A program made the position numbers and the translations under genes. The notes under the pieces are model-generated. The model searched no databases and was not told where the DNA came from. It saw only the letters and a program-made list of their open reading frames with translations. 38,926 nucleotides of DNA from an uncultured Clostridia bacterium (GTDB lineage: Bacteria; Bacillota; Clostridia; Oscillospirales; Ruminococcaceae): positions 24,001 through 62,926 of the forward strand of contig CANPXN010000011.1 of the NCBI GenBank assembly GCA_947586185.1, given 5' to 3'. Below are positions 1-8,235 of this stretch, in pieces. Position 1 is the first letter of the stretch. Each line of letters begins with the position of its first letter.

Positions 1-1
1 A

Positions 2-250
2 GGTGGACTTGGTGATAAATCTAATATGGAGGCAAAAGTGGAAGGAACTACCCTTACTGTTAAAGATATTGCACCATTGGATAACGGAAGAACAGATTGG
101 GAGCTGGACGAAATAGTGTGTAAGGGTTACGGTAATATGCCCTTTGCCAGAGACTTTTATGGAGACATAAAAGAACGGCTGGAAGAAAATGGAGATCATA
201 TAGAGGCTTTAAGATATGGATTAAAAAAACGTGGAATAGATGCTAAGTGA
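2..250 (+). CDS. 3' part of an unrecognised gene, cut by the window edge
   Basis: The frame is open from the first bases of the window to a TGA at 248-250. An ATG at 26 exists, but the codons before it are also open and no ribosome binding site precedes it, so this is probably the C-terminal part of a longer protein. About 82 residues are visible. They are hydrophilic and charged, with no membrane segment, and include the stretch YGNMPFARDFYGDIKERLEE. I do not recognise the family. Its position just upstream of a 30-codon gene and a large serine recombinase suggests it is cargo or a maintenance gene of the same integrated element. That is inference from context only. Confidence 0.5.
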   Translation, partial: GGLGDKSNMEAKVEGTTLTVKDIAPLDNGRTDWELDEIVCKGYGNMPFARDFYGDIKERLEENGDHIEALRYGLKKRGIDAK

Positions 251-306
251 TAATTTAAGAAACAAGACAAGTTATTAATACATATATTTAATTGAGGTGG
301 TACTAT

Positions 307-399
307 ATGGCTAATGAAAATATTAAGCAGGAACAGAAAAAAATTGAGGAAGAATTGTATAAGATATTTATAAAGTACATAAATAAAAAAGCAGCATAA
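307..399 (+). CDS. 30-residue charged small protein of the mobile element
   Basis: A short frame starts at ATG 307 behind a GAGGTGG ribosome binding site and ends at TAA 397-399. The product is a 30-residue lysine/glutamate-rich peptide (MANENIKQEQKKIEEELYKI, then ten more residues) that could form one amphipathic helix. Very small charged frames immediately before a serine recombinase are common in Firmicutes integrative elements, but no function can be read from the sequence. The recombinase promoter begins two bases after its stop, so the two genes are separately promoted. Support is the strong ribosome binding site and the position; expression is untested. Confidence 0.5.
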   Translation: MANENIKQEQKKIEEELYKIFIKYINKKAA

Positions 400-401
400 T
401 A

Positions 402-430
402 TTGATTTTGGGGTGAGGCAGTGCTATAAT
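402..430 (+). promoter_or_regulatory. promoter of the serine recombinase, with palindrome over the -10 box
   Basis: TTGATT (402-407), 17-bp spacer, TATAAT (425-430). The -10 box lies between the arms of an inverted repeat, CAGTGC (419-424) and GCACTG (437-442), a plausible repressor site controlling excision. Further down, TCCCTT (447-452) can pair with AAGGGA (460-465), which contains the recombinase ribosome binding site, so translation may also be damped. Confidence 0.7.
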
Positions 431-474
431 AAAAATGCACTGTTAATCCCTTATTTTTAAAGGGAGTTGAATAA

Positions 475-1983
475 ATGGGAAAAGTTATTGCTATCTATGC
501 GAGAAAATCAGTTGAACGTGTGGATTCAATATCAATAGAAAGCCAGATTGAATTTTGTAAGTATGAAACAAGGGGGAATGATTATAAAGTATATTCTGAC
601 AACGGCTATAGCGGAAAGAATACTGACCGTCCAGCTTTTCACAATATGATAAATGACATTAAAGCAGGCAGAATATCGGCAGTTATAGTATATAAACTCG
701 ATAGGATAAGCAGATCAATTTTAGACTTCTCGTCTATGATGGAACTGTTTCAGAAGTATGACGTTAGCTTCATTTCTGCTACGGAAAAATTTGATACAGC
801 GTCACCTATGGGACGTGCCATGTTAAATATATGTATTGTTTTCGCTCAGCTCGAAAGAGAAACAATCCAGCAGAGAGTAACAGACGCTTACTCAGCAAGG
901 AGCAAGAAGGGTTTTTATATGGGCGGTAAAATTCCATATGGCTTTTCAAAAACTCAGACTGTATTACATGGCGTACATACTTCAAAATACATAACCAATG
1001 TAGAAGAGGCGGAAGACGTACAAAAAATTTTTGATGTATACTCTTTTCCGTCCGCAACACTCGGAGACGTTCTAAGAGAACTTAATAAGGATTCGTCTCA
1101 TAATAAGAGGGGTAAGCTTTGGAGCACTGCAAGAATAAGTGAACTTATAAGAAATCCGATTTATTGTAAGGCTGATTACAGCGTGTATGAATTTTATAAA
1201 TCTCAGGGTGCAAATATTTATAATGAGCCGGATGATTTTCAAGGCATAAATGGATTGTATATGTTTAAGGGAAAAAACTCAAACCGTAAAACATGGGATT
1301 TATCCGGCAGGGAAATTGTTCTTGCTCCGCATGAAGGAATAATTGATGCTGATATCTGGCTTAAATGCCGTAAAAAACTTATGCTTAATCATCAGGTAAA
1401 AACAAGCAAGCCGAAAAATTCGTGGTTGTGCGGTGTGATCAAATGTGGTAATTGTGGATATGCAGCAGTCATTAAGAAAGCGAAAACCAAAGCTGGAAAG
1501 TACTTTGTGTGCAGTTGTTCAATGAGTAGTAAAGGTTGTAATGGTATAGGTCGGACTGTTTATGCTGACGAATTGGAGCAAGCAATAAAAAGTGAAATTG
1601 AAATAAAAATCAACTCATTATCAATTACTTCTCCTGCAAATTGTCAGAATGAAAGAAAAAGAGAAATCGAAAAAATAAGAATTGAGATTGACAAGCTTGA
1701 TAATAAAATTGCATCACTCGTTGAAAAGGTTGAAAATGCTGATGCGGTTCTTATGAAGCATATTAATAATAAAGTATCGGAGCTGGATAGTCAGAAACAA
1801 GAACTTAATCAAAAGCTTTACAATATTGAAAATTCTCAACCAGTTTTTTCAGTAGACAAAATCACAAACTGTATGAGTGTATGGGACATTATGAGCTTTG
1901 ATGATAAGAGGGCAATTGTAAAGATTCTTATTAAGAAAATCATTGTAAGTGAAAACGGTTATTTAATTGAATGGAATGTTTAA
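475..1983 (+). CDS. large serine recombinase (site-specific integrase)
   Basis: 502 residues, the usual size for large serine recombinases that integrate and excise elements by cutting both strands through a phosphoserine intermediate. The N-terminal resolvase domain (about 3-150) carries the nucleophile in YARKS, Ser12, and the helix segment LDRISRS. A recombinase domain follows (about 155-290). A zinc ribbon with Cys319, Cys324, Cys327, Cys346, Cys348 and Cys355 comes next, then a Lys/Glu-rich coiled coil (about 385-445), which in this family controls integration versus excision. The ATG at 475 is preceded by AAAGGGAG. It is the last gene of the element before host-like sequence, so an attachment site should lie just downstream of 1983. 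The protein looks complete, so the element may still be mobile; the other end lies outside the window. Confidence 0.95.
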   Translation: MGKVIAIYARKSVERVDSISIESQIEFCKYETRGNDYKVYSDNGYSGKNTDRPAFHNMINDIKAGRISAVIVYKLDRISRSILDFSSMMELFQKYDVSFISATEKFDTASPMGRAMLNICIVFAQLERETIQQRVTDAYSARSKKGFYMGGKIPYGFSKTQTVLHGVHTSKYITNVEEAEDVQKIFDVYSFPSATLGDVLRELNKDSSHNKRGKLWSTARISELIRNPIYCKADYSVYEFYKSQGANIYNEPDDFQGINGLYMFKGKNSNRKTWDLSGREIVLAPHEGIIDADIWLKCRKKLMLNHQVKTSKPKNSWLCGVIKCGNCGYAAVIKKAKTKAGKYFVCSCSMSSKGCNGIGRTVYADELEQAIKSEIEIKINSLSITSPANCQNERKREIEKIRIEIDKLDNKIASLVEKVENADAVLMKHINNKVSELDSQKQELNQKLYNIENSQPVFSVDKITNCMSVWDIMSFDDKRAIVKILIKKIIVSENGYLIEWNV

Positions 1984-2114
1984 TGTTAGTTTGTGCGTTT
2001 CGGCGAAGCACTTCGTATAACTCAGGATAATTTAAATGCCAAAAACTTTTATGCATGCAATCCTGCATTTGACAAAAGGTGCGGCAGAAGATAATATTCC
2101 GCTTGCAAGTATTA
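1984..2114 (+). other. presumed element/host junction; 3' remnant of a possible interrupted gene
   Basis: No convincing gene begins here. One frame stays open through the recombinase 3' flank (from 1987, reading FVRFGEALRITQDNL and onward) and ends at a TAA around 2087-2092 without any start codon or ribosome binding site. That is what the 3' tail of a gene split by integration would look like, followed by its terminator at 2115. The target gene is not recognised, and chance openness over some 34 codons cannot be excluded. Confidence 0.3.
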
Positions 2115-2146
2115 CACCCCTGATGAGTGAATCAGGGGTGCTTTTT
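2115..2146 (+). terminator. rho-independent terminator
   Basis: Perfect 10-bp stem CACCCCTGAT / ATCAGGGGTG with a 6-nt loop, followed directly by CTTTTT. It closes transcription from the recombinase or from the host gene whose tail may lie upstream. Confidence 0.85.
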
Positions 2147-2216
2147 ACTGATGGGATAAAAATTGTGTTACAGCATATGGAAAATATGTATATTTTTTCA
2201 TGTATATATAAAATCT

Positions 2217-2262
2217 AAGCTGCATATTTACTGTTTAAGGACGTAAATATGCAGCTTTATTT
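2217..2262 (+). terminator. long perfect inverted repeat, terminator-like
   Basis: 15-bp perfect arms at 2217-2231 and 2243-2257 with an 11-nt loop, followed by a T-rich stretch (TATTTGTTT). The stem is AT-rich, so it may be a weak terminator. It lies just before the promoter of the next gene and would isolate that gene from upstream reading. Confidence 0.5.
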
Positions 2263-2313
2263 GTTTAAATCGCAGAAAAACTCGAAATAATCTTATTTAT
2301 CTGCTTTAATTGG

Positions 2314-2342
2314 TTGACATTTGGAAGTTGAAATTATATAAT
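2314..2342 (+). promoter_or_regulatory. consensus sigma-A promoter of the sugar transferase gene
   Basis: TTGACA (2314-2319), 17-bp spacer, TATAAT (2337-2342): a full consensus match. Transcription should begin near 2349, giving a leader of about 58 nt. Confidence 0.85.
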
Positions 2343-2406
2343 TATAAAGTAAAAGAGTATATTTTAGTTTGATAATTTTAAAGTTTCAGAGCAGGGAGGA
2401 AGTTTT

Positions 2407-3090
2407 TTGAGAGTTAATGTTCAAGTTGAGGATGGGGAGAACCGTTCTAATATAATTTATATTAACAATATTAGGGTACAATCAAAACCTGTTTATGATT
2501 TTTTTAAAAGGTTGTTTGATATTTTGTTATCTCTTTCAGCATTGATCGTGCTATCGCCTGTTATGATTATAGTTGCTCTTTTGGTGTTTTTACAGGACTT
2601 TCATAATCCGATTTTTTCGCAGGTCAGACTTACGAAAGACTGTAAGGAATTTAAAATGTATAAGTTCAGATCAATGTGTGTGGATGCTGAAGAACAAATC
2701 GAGGAATTAAAAAAGTATAATGAAGTAAGCGGTCCGGCTTTTAAAATGGAGGATGACCCAAGAATTACAAAAATTGGTAAGTTTATAAGAAAAACATCAT
2801 TGGACGAACTTCCCCAGTTAATTAACATACTGGAAGGCTCGATGAGTATCGTTGGACCAAGACCTCCGCTTCCAAGTGAGGTTGAAGAATATACCCCTTA
2901 TCAGATGCAGCGCCTTAATGTTAAAGGCGGTCTTACATGCTACTGGCAGTGCTCAGGAAGGAGTAATGTAGATTTTGATAAATGGGTTGCCCTGGATATT
3001 AAATACATAAAAGAACGTTCTGTATTGACGGACTTAAAAATTATTTTAAAAACTGTAAAAGCAGTTTTTAAATGTGATGGAGCAAAATGA
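2407..3090 (+). CDS. initiating sugar-phosphate transferase (bacterial sugar transferase family)
   Basis: 227 residues, a small monotopic phosphoglycosyltransferase of the WbaP/PglC/EpsL type (PF02397). Such enzymes transfer a sugar-1-phosphate from a UDP-sugar to undecaprenyl phosphate, the priming step of exopolysaccharide, capsule or glycan assembly at the cytoplasmic membrane face. Seen: one hydrophobic re-entrant segment at about 40-62, KFRSM (86-90), the catalytic Asp-Glu pair of DELPQL (133-138), and GPRPP (150-154). The start is TTG with GGGAGGA six bases upstream; no better start exists. It is monocistronic with a consensus promoter and its own terminator, and no other polysaccharide gene shares its transcript. 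The sugar it uses cannot be read from the sequence. Confidence 0.92.
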   Translation: MRVNVQVEDGENRSNIIYINNIRVQSKPVYDFFKRLFDILLSLSALIVLSPVMIIVALLVFLQDFHNPIFSQVRLTKDCKEFKMYKFRSMCVDAEEQIEELKKYNEVSGPAFKMEDDPRITKIGKFIRKTSLDELPQLINILEGSMSIVGPRPPLPSEVEEYTPYQMQRLNVKGGLTCYWQCSGRSNVDFDKWVALDIKYIKERSVLTDLKIILKTVKAVFKCDGAK

Positions 3091-3110
3091 TACAACGTGT
3101 ACAATATTTG

Positions 3111-3152
3111 AAATGCCCCCTTCTTTTTGGAGTAGGGGGCATTTCAGCTTTT
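3111..3152 (+). terminator. terminator of the sugar transferase gene
   Basis: 10-bp stem AAATGCCCCC (3111-3120) / GGGGGCATTT (3135-3144) with a short T-rich tail (CAGCTTTT). Confidence 0.8.
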
Positions 3153-3235
3153 CAGTGAGGGGAGTATATAACCTGTTGAAAAAGAATAGTATTAAAGTGT
3201 AATTTATTAAAATACTTTTATATTATAAACGCAGG

Positions 3236-3275
3236 AATGGAGAGGCTACTTCCTTAAGCAGCCTCTCCATTGTTT
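3236..3275 (-). terminator. terminator of the convergent gtrA operon
   Basis: 12-bp perfect stem AATGGAGAGGCT (3236-3247) / AGCCTCTCCATT (3260-3271). It lies 33 bp beyond the stop of the minus-strand operon. T-richness is modest on both sides, so it may act in both directions. Confidence 0.65.
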
Positions 3276-3303
3276 GACTTTTATATTTTAATTGCTTAGC
3301 ACA

Positions 3304-5634
3304 TCAATTCCAGAAGCACACAATATCTTCAAGCACAGAAATAAGCTCTGGAGAATGCTTGCTTATTGCAGCTTCATAAAGTATAGGAAGCTGAACAAAT
3401 ATTATTGCTATTGTGGCAAGCTGTAGGGTTGAAAATGCAAATGTAGTTTTACTTGCGAGAGCAGGAATATTGGACACAAGCTTCTGTGTATCGAGTATTA
3501 CAAATATTGACAGAAGGGTTACTATTGGGAGAATATCAATAATATAGCGTATGATAATACCACCTGTGCAGAAATTGAACCATGAGATGCCCATTATTAA
3601 AACAAGCATCAGTAGATAGGTATAATTCCTGATCCTGTCATCATTGTATACATACTTTTCGCCCTTTTTCCTGCGGTTGTGGTAAAGCAGGAACGGCAGA
3701 ATAAGAATTGCTGCAAACAGAACCGGATAGGTTATAAGTCCGGCTGATGCGTCAGTATACGCATATTTGCCGTAGTTTGAGAAATTGGTGAAGTTTATGT
3801 CGATGAATGGGAATGTGCCGGTATAGGACAGCGGCTGGAGGAAGAAGTGAGCAAGTGCAAAAGGAATGAGGCTAAGCTCTAAAGTATTCGCATTTACATT
3901 GCTTACTGTAAGCTGATAGGACGGTCCAAATTCAAGAGGAGAGTCGAATCTTGCGTTATTGTACATCATAACTGCGCCAAGTCCGATTGCCACCGGTATA
4001 ATGAATGAAGCAGCAGCTCCGGCCTTCCTTTTTATGCTGTAGTCCTTGTTCAGGATAATGCCTATGAACAGAGGAGCAAGCATAAGAGCGCTGAGCGCCT
4101 TTGTAGCTCTTGACTCGAAACATAGTGCAAACGCTACGCCGCAGAATATAAGCAATACAGCCTGTTTTACAGCGGACTTCTGATTGCATGCGCTGAATCC
4201 AAGCCACAGGCTTAAAAACAGGAAGCATGTACTTGTAATTCCCGGAAGGGTATAAAAATTCGAGTAGTCCACAAGGTAGTATATACCGGTCGTAAAGCTT
4301 GCGCCCAACAGAGCCAGTGTTAAAAGCAGGAAATTAGGTGATTTGTTAAACCTTTTCAAAAATGTAAGTATCGCTCCGAACATGAATATAACGGAGAATA
4401 TTCCAAAGAACAGCGATGCCATATTAATAGTAGGCAGATAGCCTCCCGAAATAAAGTAGAACGGGAAATAATAAAGCAGTACCGGAGTTGTGCCATAGAA
4501 TGAGTAGTACTTTCCATTATAAAAGGCTCTGTCCCACTTATAATATACGCCGCCAGCTTCTCTTGCGGATATATCGTAAGGATTTTCCATTGCAAGAAGC
4601 TCCGGGGTAGGCTCAATATCAAGGTAATTTCTGCCGTTGTAAATTGCGTCAAAGGTCTGTACATAAGGGTCTGAATCGGCAATTGTAACGATTTCATAGT
4701 CGATAAGCTCTTGCTCAGGAATATAAAGGTTGATCATAAATCCTAAGCTTAAAATAAAGACAAGCCCTATAACTGCTTTTTGCTTTCTGGAGCTGCTGTT
4801 ATATTCGATCTTATAGAGCTTGAATGTGATCACCATGCAAACCAGTATGCAGAATAAAAGCAGGAATAGAAATCTCAGATTTGAGAATCTGAAAGGTATA
4901 GCTGTATTGAACATACAGGAGGATATCTTAACATTGCTGTCGATATCTCTGAGTGTTACCTGAATTGATTTCAGTTTTCCGTAAGGTATAAAGGAAAAAT
5001 CGCACTTTCCATAATCGCAGGAGGTAATTTTCTGACCTGTGGTTATAAAAGTCTCAGAAAAGTTTTCATCCTTTATAGCAAGTCCGCATGTGAATTTCTG
5101 ATCCGAGCCTTCAAATTTAAGCTGAACAGCATTTATGTTTTCAGAGCCAAGGTTGAAGTAAAAGCTTCCGTCGTCCTTAAAAAGAACGCAGTCGTCAAGG
5201 ATTTCAACGGTATCAGAATTGTCTGTCTGAGCGCTCGAAAACGGTACTATATAATTGTTTGTATCTTTTGTATAGCTTTTGAAGTTGAATAAAGTGCTTT
5301 CAGCAATAAGCAGTACAAGGCATATAACGCCTGATCTTTTGGCAAACCTTTTAAGGTTTGCCCTTTCTATAAGTCCCGACGCTGCAAAGCCAAGATAGCA
5401 TACCGCAGTGGCAGCTATTATTGATAAAAGCGACGGTTTCTGCTGGAGATAAGCGTAGGCGTCGGTAACATATCCGAAAATTAGCAGCGCTATTACTGAA
5501 ACAGCTGCGAAAACAGCGCTTTTCTTAATGGTTGACTTAGCCTTTTCACGAAAAAACGGCAGCGCACAGAAAACAGCTGTCAGTATGGCTGTACAGATCA
5601 CCGAAGCCGCAATAAGTGGTATCATATCTTTCAT
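3304..5634 (-). CDS. large polytopic membrane protein, probable GT-C-type glycosyltransferase of the envelope
   Basis: 776 residues. The start is ATG 5634 with GGGAGG six bases upstream. A longer TTG frame to 5652 would place the ribosome binding site inside the coding region. Four hydrophobic helices open the protein (about 4-125), then an extracytoplasmic beta-rich insert (about 130-255), then roughly nine more helices. A conserved-looking loop reads YYKWDRAFYNGKYYSFYG, between helices, like the donor/acceptor loops of GT-C enzymes. It is the third gene of an operon behind a GtrA protein and an FAD oxidoreductase, 24 bp after the latter. In that setting a lipid-linked sugar would be flipped and added outside the membrane. 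No family-defining catalytic motif was found, so the glycosyltransferase call rests on topology and neighbours. Confidence 0.6.
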   Translation of the reverse strand: MKDMIPLIAASVICTAILTAVFCALPFFREKAKSTIKKSAVFAAVSVIALLIFGYVTDAYAYLQQKPSLLSIIAATAVCYLGFAASGLIERANLKRFAKRSGVICLVLLIAESTLFNFKSYTKDTNNYIVPFSSAQTDNSDTVEILDDCVLFKDDGSFYFNLGSENINAVQLKFEGSDQKFTCGLAIKDENFSETFITTGQKITSCDYGKCDFSFIPYGKLKSIQVTLRDIDSNVKISSCMFNTAIPFRFSNLRFLFLLLFCILVCMVITFKLYKIEYNSSSRKQKAVIGLVFILSLGFMINLYIPEQELIDYEIVTIADSDPYVQTFDAIYNGRNYLDIEPTPELLAMENPYDISAREAGGVYYKWDRAFYNGKYYSFYGTTPVLLYYFPFYFISGGYLPTINMASLFFGIFSVIFMFGAILTFLKRFNKSPNFLLLTLALLGASFTTGIYYLVDYSNFYTLPGITSTCFLFLSLWLGFSACNQKSAVKQAVLLIFCGVAFALCFESRATKALSALMLAPLFIGIILNKDYSIKRKAGAAASFIIPVAIGLGAVMMYNNARFDSPLEFGPSYQLTVSNVNANTLELSLIPFALAHFFLQPLSYTGTFPFIDINFTNFSNYGKYAYTDASAGLITYPVLFAAILILPFLLYHNRRKKGEKYVYNDDRIRNYTYLLMLVLIMGISWFNFCTGGIIIRYIIDILPIVTLLSIFVILDTQKLVSNIPALASKTTFAFSTLQLATIAIIFVQLPILYEAAISKHSPELISVLEDIVCFWN

Positions 5635-5658
5635 AAAATGCCTCCCATACAAAGCAGC

Positions 5659-7218
5659 TTAGTTTTGCTTTGACTCATGGTATTCTTTTTCGGTATTAAC
5701 ATTCCAGATATTTTCACGGGACTTATTTCCGCTTATAATATTTTTAACGGTTTCAAATGCGGTTACCATTGAGTGATCCATATTGTTGTAGCGGTGCTGA
5801 CCGTTTCTTCCTACACAGTAGAGGTTGTCAAAGCCATTTAAAAATTCAATTATATTGTCCATGTGGTCGTAGGTATCAAAGTATGCAGGGTATGCTTTCT
5901 TTACCTTTTCACGATGGCTGTCCTTAACATCTGACGGACTGCTGATAACTCCCATGCTTACAAGCTCTTTTATAGCAAGGTCGATACATTCCTTATCCTT
6001 CATATTCCAGAAGCTGTCGCCCTCTGCGCAGAAGTATTCAAGGCCTATCCAGACGGTATGCTCAGGGTCCTGAACCATGTAAGGCGACCAGTTGTTGAAG
6101 ATCTGAATACGACCCAGCTTTACACCGGTATCCTGAACGTAGATCCAGCAGTCAGGAACTATATTGCCGAGAGTTTTGATCTTAGTCTGATTTTTAAGGT
6201 TAAGCTTGTTAACAAGCAGACCAACGGTTACGAAATCACGGTAAGGAAGTCCGTGAGCCCAGCCTGCGATATCCTTTGGAACATCGTTCATTCCGTCTAC
6301 AAGGTCTTTTACAGGCATTGATGAAATGAAGATATCACCGGAGATCTCTTCGGTTTTTTCACCGCACTGTACGGTAAGGTATTTTACCTTTCCGTTTTCT
6401 GTTTTTATGCCCTTTACGCTGTGGTTTTTAAGGATCGTTCCGCCCATTTTCTCAATGTGATGGGCTACAGTTTCCCAAAGGTGTCCCGGACCGTATTTTG
6501 GGTAATAGAATTCCTCGATAAGTGAAGTTTCCTTTGCCTTTTTATTTTTTCCCGGAATGATCTTTGAGAACATATCCTTTATAACAGCTGAAATAGAAAG
6601 TCCCTTTACACGCTGGGAGCCCCAGTCGGCTGAAATTTCGCTTGGATGTCTTCCCCAGAGCTTTTCCGTATAACCCTCGAAGAACATTCCGTAAAGAGTT
6701 CTTCCGAAGCGGTTGATATAGAAGTTTTCAAGGGAATCCTCCGGCTTTTTCACAATGCAGGATTTAAGATAGCTTGTACCTGATTTAACCGTTGAAACAA
6801 ATCCCATGTTTTTGAAGGTCTGAGGCTTCATTGTTACCGGATAGTCAAAAAACTTGTGCTTGTAGTAAATTCTTGAAACACGGTTTCTTACAAGCATTAC
6901 CTCGTCTGTTTTTTCAGGGTCAGGACCGCCGGCTTTTAGCTGCTTTTCACGGCCAAGCTTTATGTCGTCAAAGGAAGGCTTTCCCTGAGTCGGCATAATG
7001 TCGTCCCACCACTTTGTGACCTCCTGGTCTTTAGAGAAGAATCTGTGTCCGCCGATGTCCATACGGTTTCCGCCGTATTTTACAGTTCTTGAAATACCGC
7101 CGATTTCGCCGGATTCTTCAAGAATCGTAACCTTATATTTATCGGGAGCTTTTTTCAAAAGCTCATAAGCGGCGGTAAGTCCGGCAGGACCTGCGCCGAT
7201 GATAATAACGTTTTCCAT
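5659..7218 (-). CDS. NAD(P)/FAD-dependent oxidoreductase, UDP-galactopyranose mutase/HemY-like fold
   Basis: 519 residues. The N-terminus has a dinucleotide-binding motif ([16 protein letters not shown], residues 5-20), an acidic strand end (LEES), then GGISRTV and GGHRFFSKD. This is the pattern of flavin amine-oxidase/UGM-like proteins often encoded in polysaccharide clusters. A C-terminal FAD segment ([18 protein letters not shown]) closes the fold. The start ATG 7218 has AAGGAG nine bases upstream. It sits between gtrA (20 bp upstream) and a membrane glycosyltransferase candidate (24 bp downstream) on one transcript. The likely job is redox or ring-form modification of a nucleotide or lipid-linked sugar, but the substrate is not evident and no mutase-specific residue was verified. 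Confidence 0.8.
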   Translation of the reverse strand: MENVIIIGAGPAGLTAAYELLKKAPDKYKVTILEESGEIGGISRTVKYGGNRMDIGGHRFFSKDQEVTKWWDDIMPTQGKPSFDDIKLGREKQLKAGGPDPEKTDEVMLVRNRVSRIYYKHKFFDYPVTMKPQTFKNMGFVSTVKSGTSYLKSCIVKKPEDSLENFYINRFGRTLYGMFFEGYTEKLWGRHPSEISADWGSQRVKGLSISAVIKDMFSKIIPGKNKKAKETSLIEEFYYPKYGPGHLWETVAHHIEKMGGTILKNHSVKGIKTENGKVKYLTVQCGEKTEEISGDIFISSMPVKDLVDGMNDVPKDIAGWAHGLPYRDFVTVGLLVNKLNLKNQTKIKTLGNIVPDCWIYVQDTGVKLGRIQIFNNWSPYMVQDPEHTVWIGLEYFCAEGDSFWNMKDKECIDLAIKELVSMGVISSPSDVKDSHREKVKKAYPAYFDTYDHMDNIIEFLNGFDNLYCVGRNGQHRYNNMDHSMVTAFETVKNIISGNKSRENIWNVNTEKEYHESKQN

Positions 7219-7238
7219 TTTGGTTTACTCCTTTTTAT

Positions 7239-7706
7239 TTATTTTTTGTCTGAATACAAAATAATTTTTCTTGCGACATAATTGTATACAAGAACGATTA
7301 GAGCGACAATGATCTTCGCTGCATATCTGTTGATGCTCAGTACCCAGTCGGTAGCAACAAGCATAAGCAGCACGTTAAGGCCCCAGCCTACGATACCTAT
7401 AATAGTATACCATAAAAATTCTCCGCCAGCAGAATTACAGTTTGCGTCCTCAGTGAAAACAAACTTTTTTGACAGAAGAAAGTTTACAATAAGTCCGCAT
7501 ACAAAGCCAATGGTTGTAGCGACAGCTGTGATAATGTTACCCTCTCCGAGGATAAGGCATGTAAGAGCGAATGCACCGTAATCCACTACAAAAGCTATGC
7601 CTCCTACGAAGCAATAGCGGAAGAACTTAATGAATCCGTTGTCGGTAGGCGCAAAAAACAGCGCCTTCAGGTCAAATTTAAACAGCAGCTGAAAAAACTC
7701 TTTCAA
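7239..7706 (-). CDS. GtrA family membrane protein (polyprenyl-phosphate sugar flippase-like)
   Basis: 155 residues with four predicted membrane helices (about 27-48, 57-79, 95-116, 124-145) and the typical GtrA opening FFRYCFVGGIAFVVDYG and NFLLSKKFVF segments. GtrA proteins are thought to move undecaprenyl-phosphate sugars across the membrane in O-antigen, teichoic acid or arabinogalactan modification. The start is TTG with a GGGGGGA ribosome binding site seven bases upstream; there is no in-frame ATG near. It is the first gene of the three-gene envelope operon, behind a long leader of about 250 nt. Confidence 0.88.
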   Translation of the reverse strand: MKEFFQLLFKFDLKALFFAPTDNGFIKFFRYCFVGGIAFVVDYGAFALTCLILGEGNIITAVATTIGFVCGLIVNFLLSKKFVFTEDANCNSAGGEFLWYTIIGIVGWGLNVLLMLVATDWVLSINRYAAKIIVALIVLVYNYVARKIILYSDKK

Positions 7707-7954
7707 GTAATTTTCCCCCCTTTAATGCTGTAATACTAATCTTCCAGTAGATAAAGCCTATTGGTAGAGACACTAAAATAGCGGCAGTAAAAACCTGAGA
7801 TTTTGACAAGATTAGTATTGAACGGCTTCTTAGGCTGCTTTTTTTCGCCGACGCATTACGGCGTCATCAATATATGGATTTTGTTTATATATTGATGAAA
7901 AAATAGTATAAAGCAGTCCGGAAATAATTTACTGTGCGTACATGACTGCAACTA
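7707..7954 (-). other. long structured leader of the gtrA operon
   Basis: From the promoter near 7961-7990 to gtrA lies about 250 nt with three inverted repeats. A perfect 12-bp pair joins 7732-7743 and 7808-7819 (64 nt apart). A 5-bp stem pairs 7850-7854 with 7861-7865. An 11-bp perfect pair joins 7865-7875 and 7887-7897. On the minus strand one frame also encodes a hydrophobic stretch (FTAAILVSLPIGFIYW) that runs past the gtrA start in another phase, but it has no clear start codon. No known riboswitch was recognised. Confidence 0.45.
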
Positions 7955-7960
7955 AATATT

Positions 7961-7990
7961 ATTATAGCATAAAAACATGCGTCATTACAA
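7961..7990 (-). promoter_or_regulatory. promoter of the gtrA operon
   Basis: On the minus strand, TTGTAA (7985-7990), 18-bp spacer ending in TATGC, TATAAT (7961-7966). The TG motif upstream of the -10 box supports it. Confidence 0.6.
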
Positions 7991-8169
7991 TAAAAGATTA
8001 TTATTTGTCGGGAATTTGTGAATAACCTACAATTTATAAATTATTTATTAGTTAAATTGACAAACATAGAAAACTTTTGCCCTTAAATATGTCTGTCAGG
8101 ATTCTTTTTGGTTTGACATTATACGCCGGTTTATTTGGTGTTTGTCACCAAGTTGTAAAGCTTTTTCTA

Positions 8170-8198
8170 TTGCATTTTCATATGTCGTATAGTATAAT
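8170..8198 (+). promoter_or_regulatory. promoter of the PP2C gene
   Basis: TTGCAT (8170-8175), 17-bp spacer, TATAAT (8193-8198). Initiation near 8205 rules out a TTG at 8203 as the start of the next gene. In the rest of the interval from 7991 only a small GGTG/CACC hairpin near 8137-8149 was seen. Confidence 0.75.
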
Positions 8199-8235
8199 TT
8201 AATTGGTTTATTTCAGACAGTATGGAGAGGTAAAA

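Noticed and set aside
2036-2218. 60-codon frame after the recombinase
   Set aside because: Contains a perfect terminator and has no ribosome binding site.
8203-8235. TTG start extending the PP2C protein by 11 residues
   Set aside because: Lies at the predicted transcription start, and the ATG at 8236 has its own ribosome binding site.
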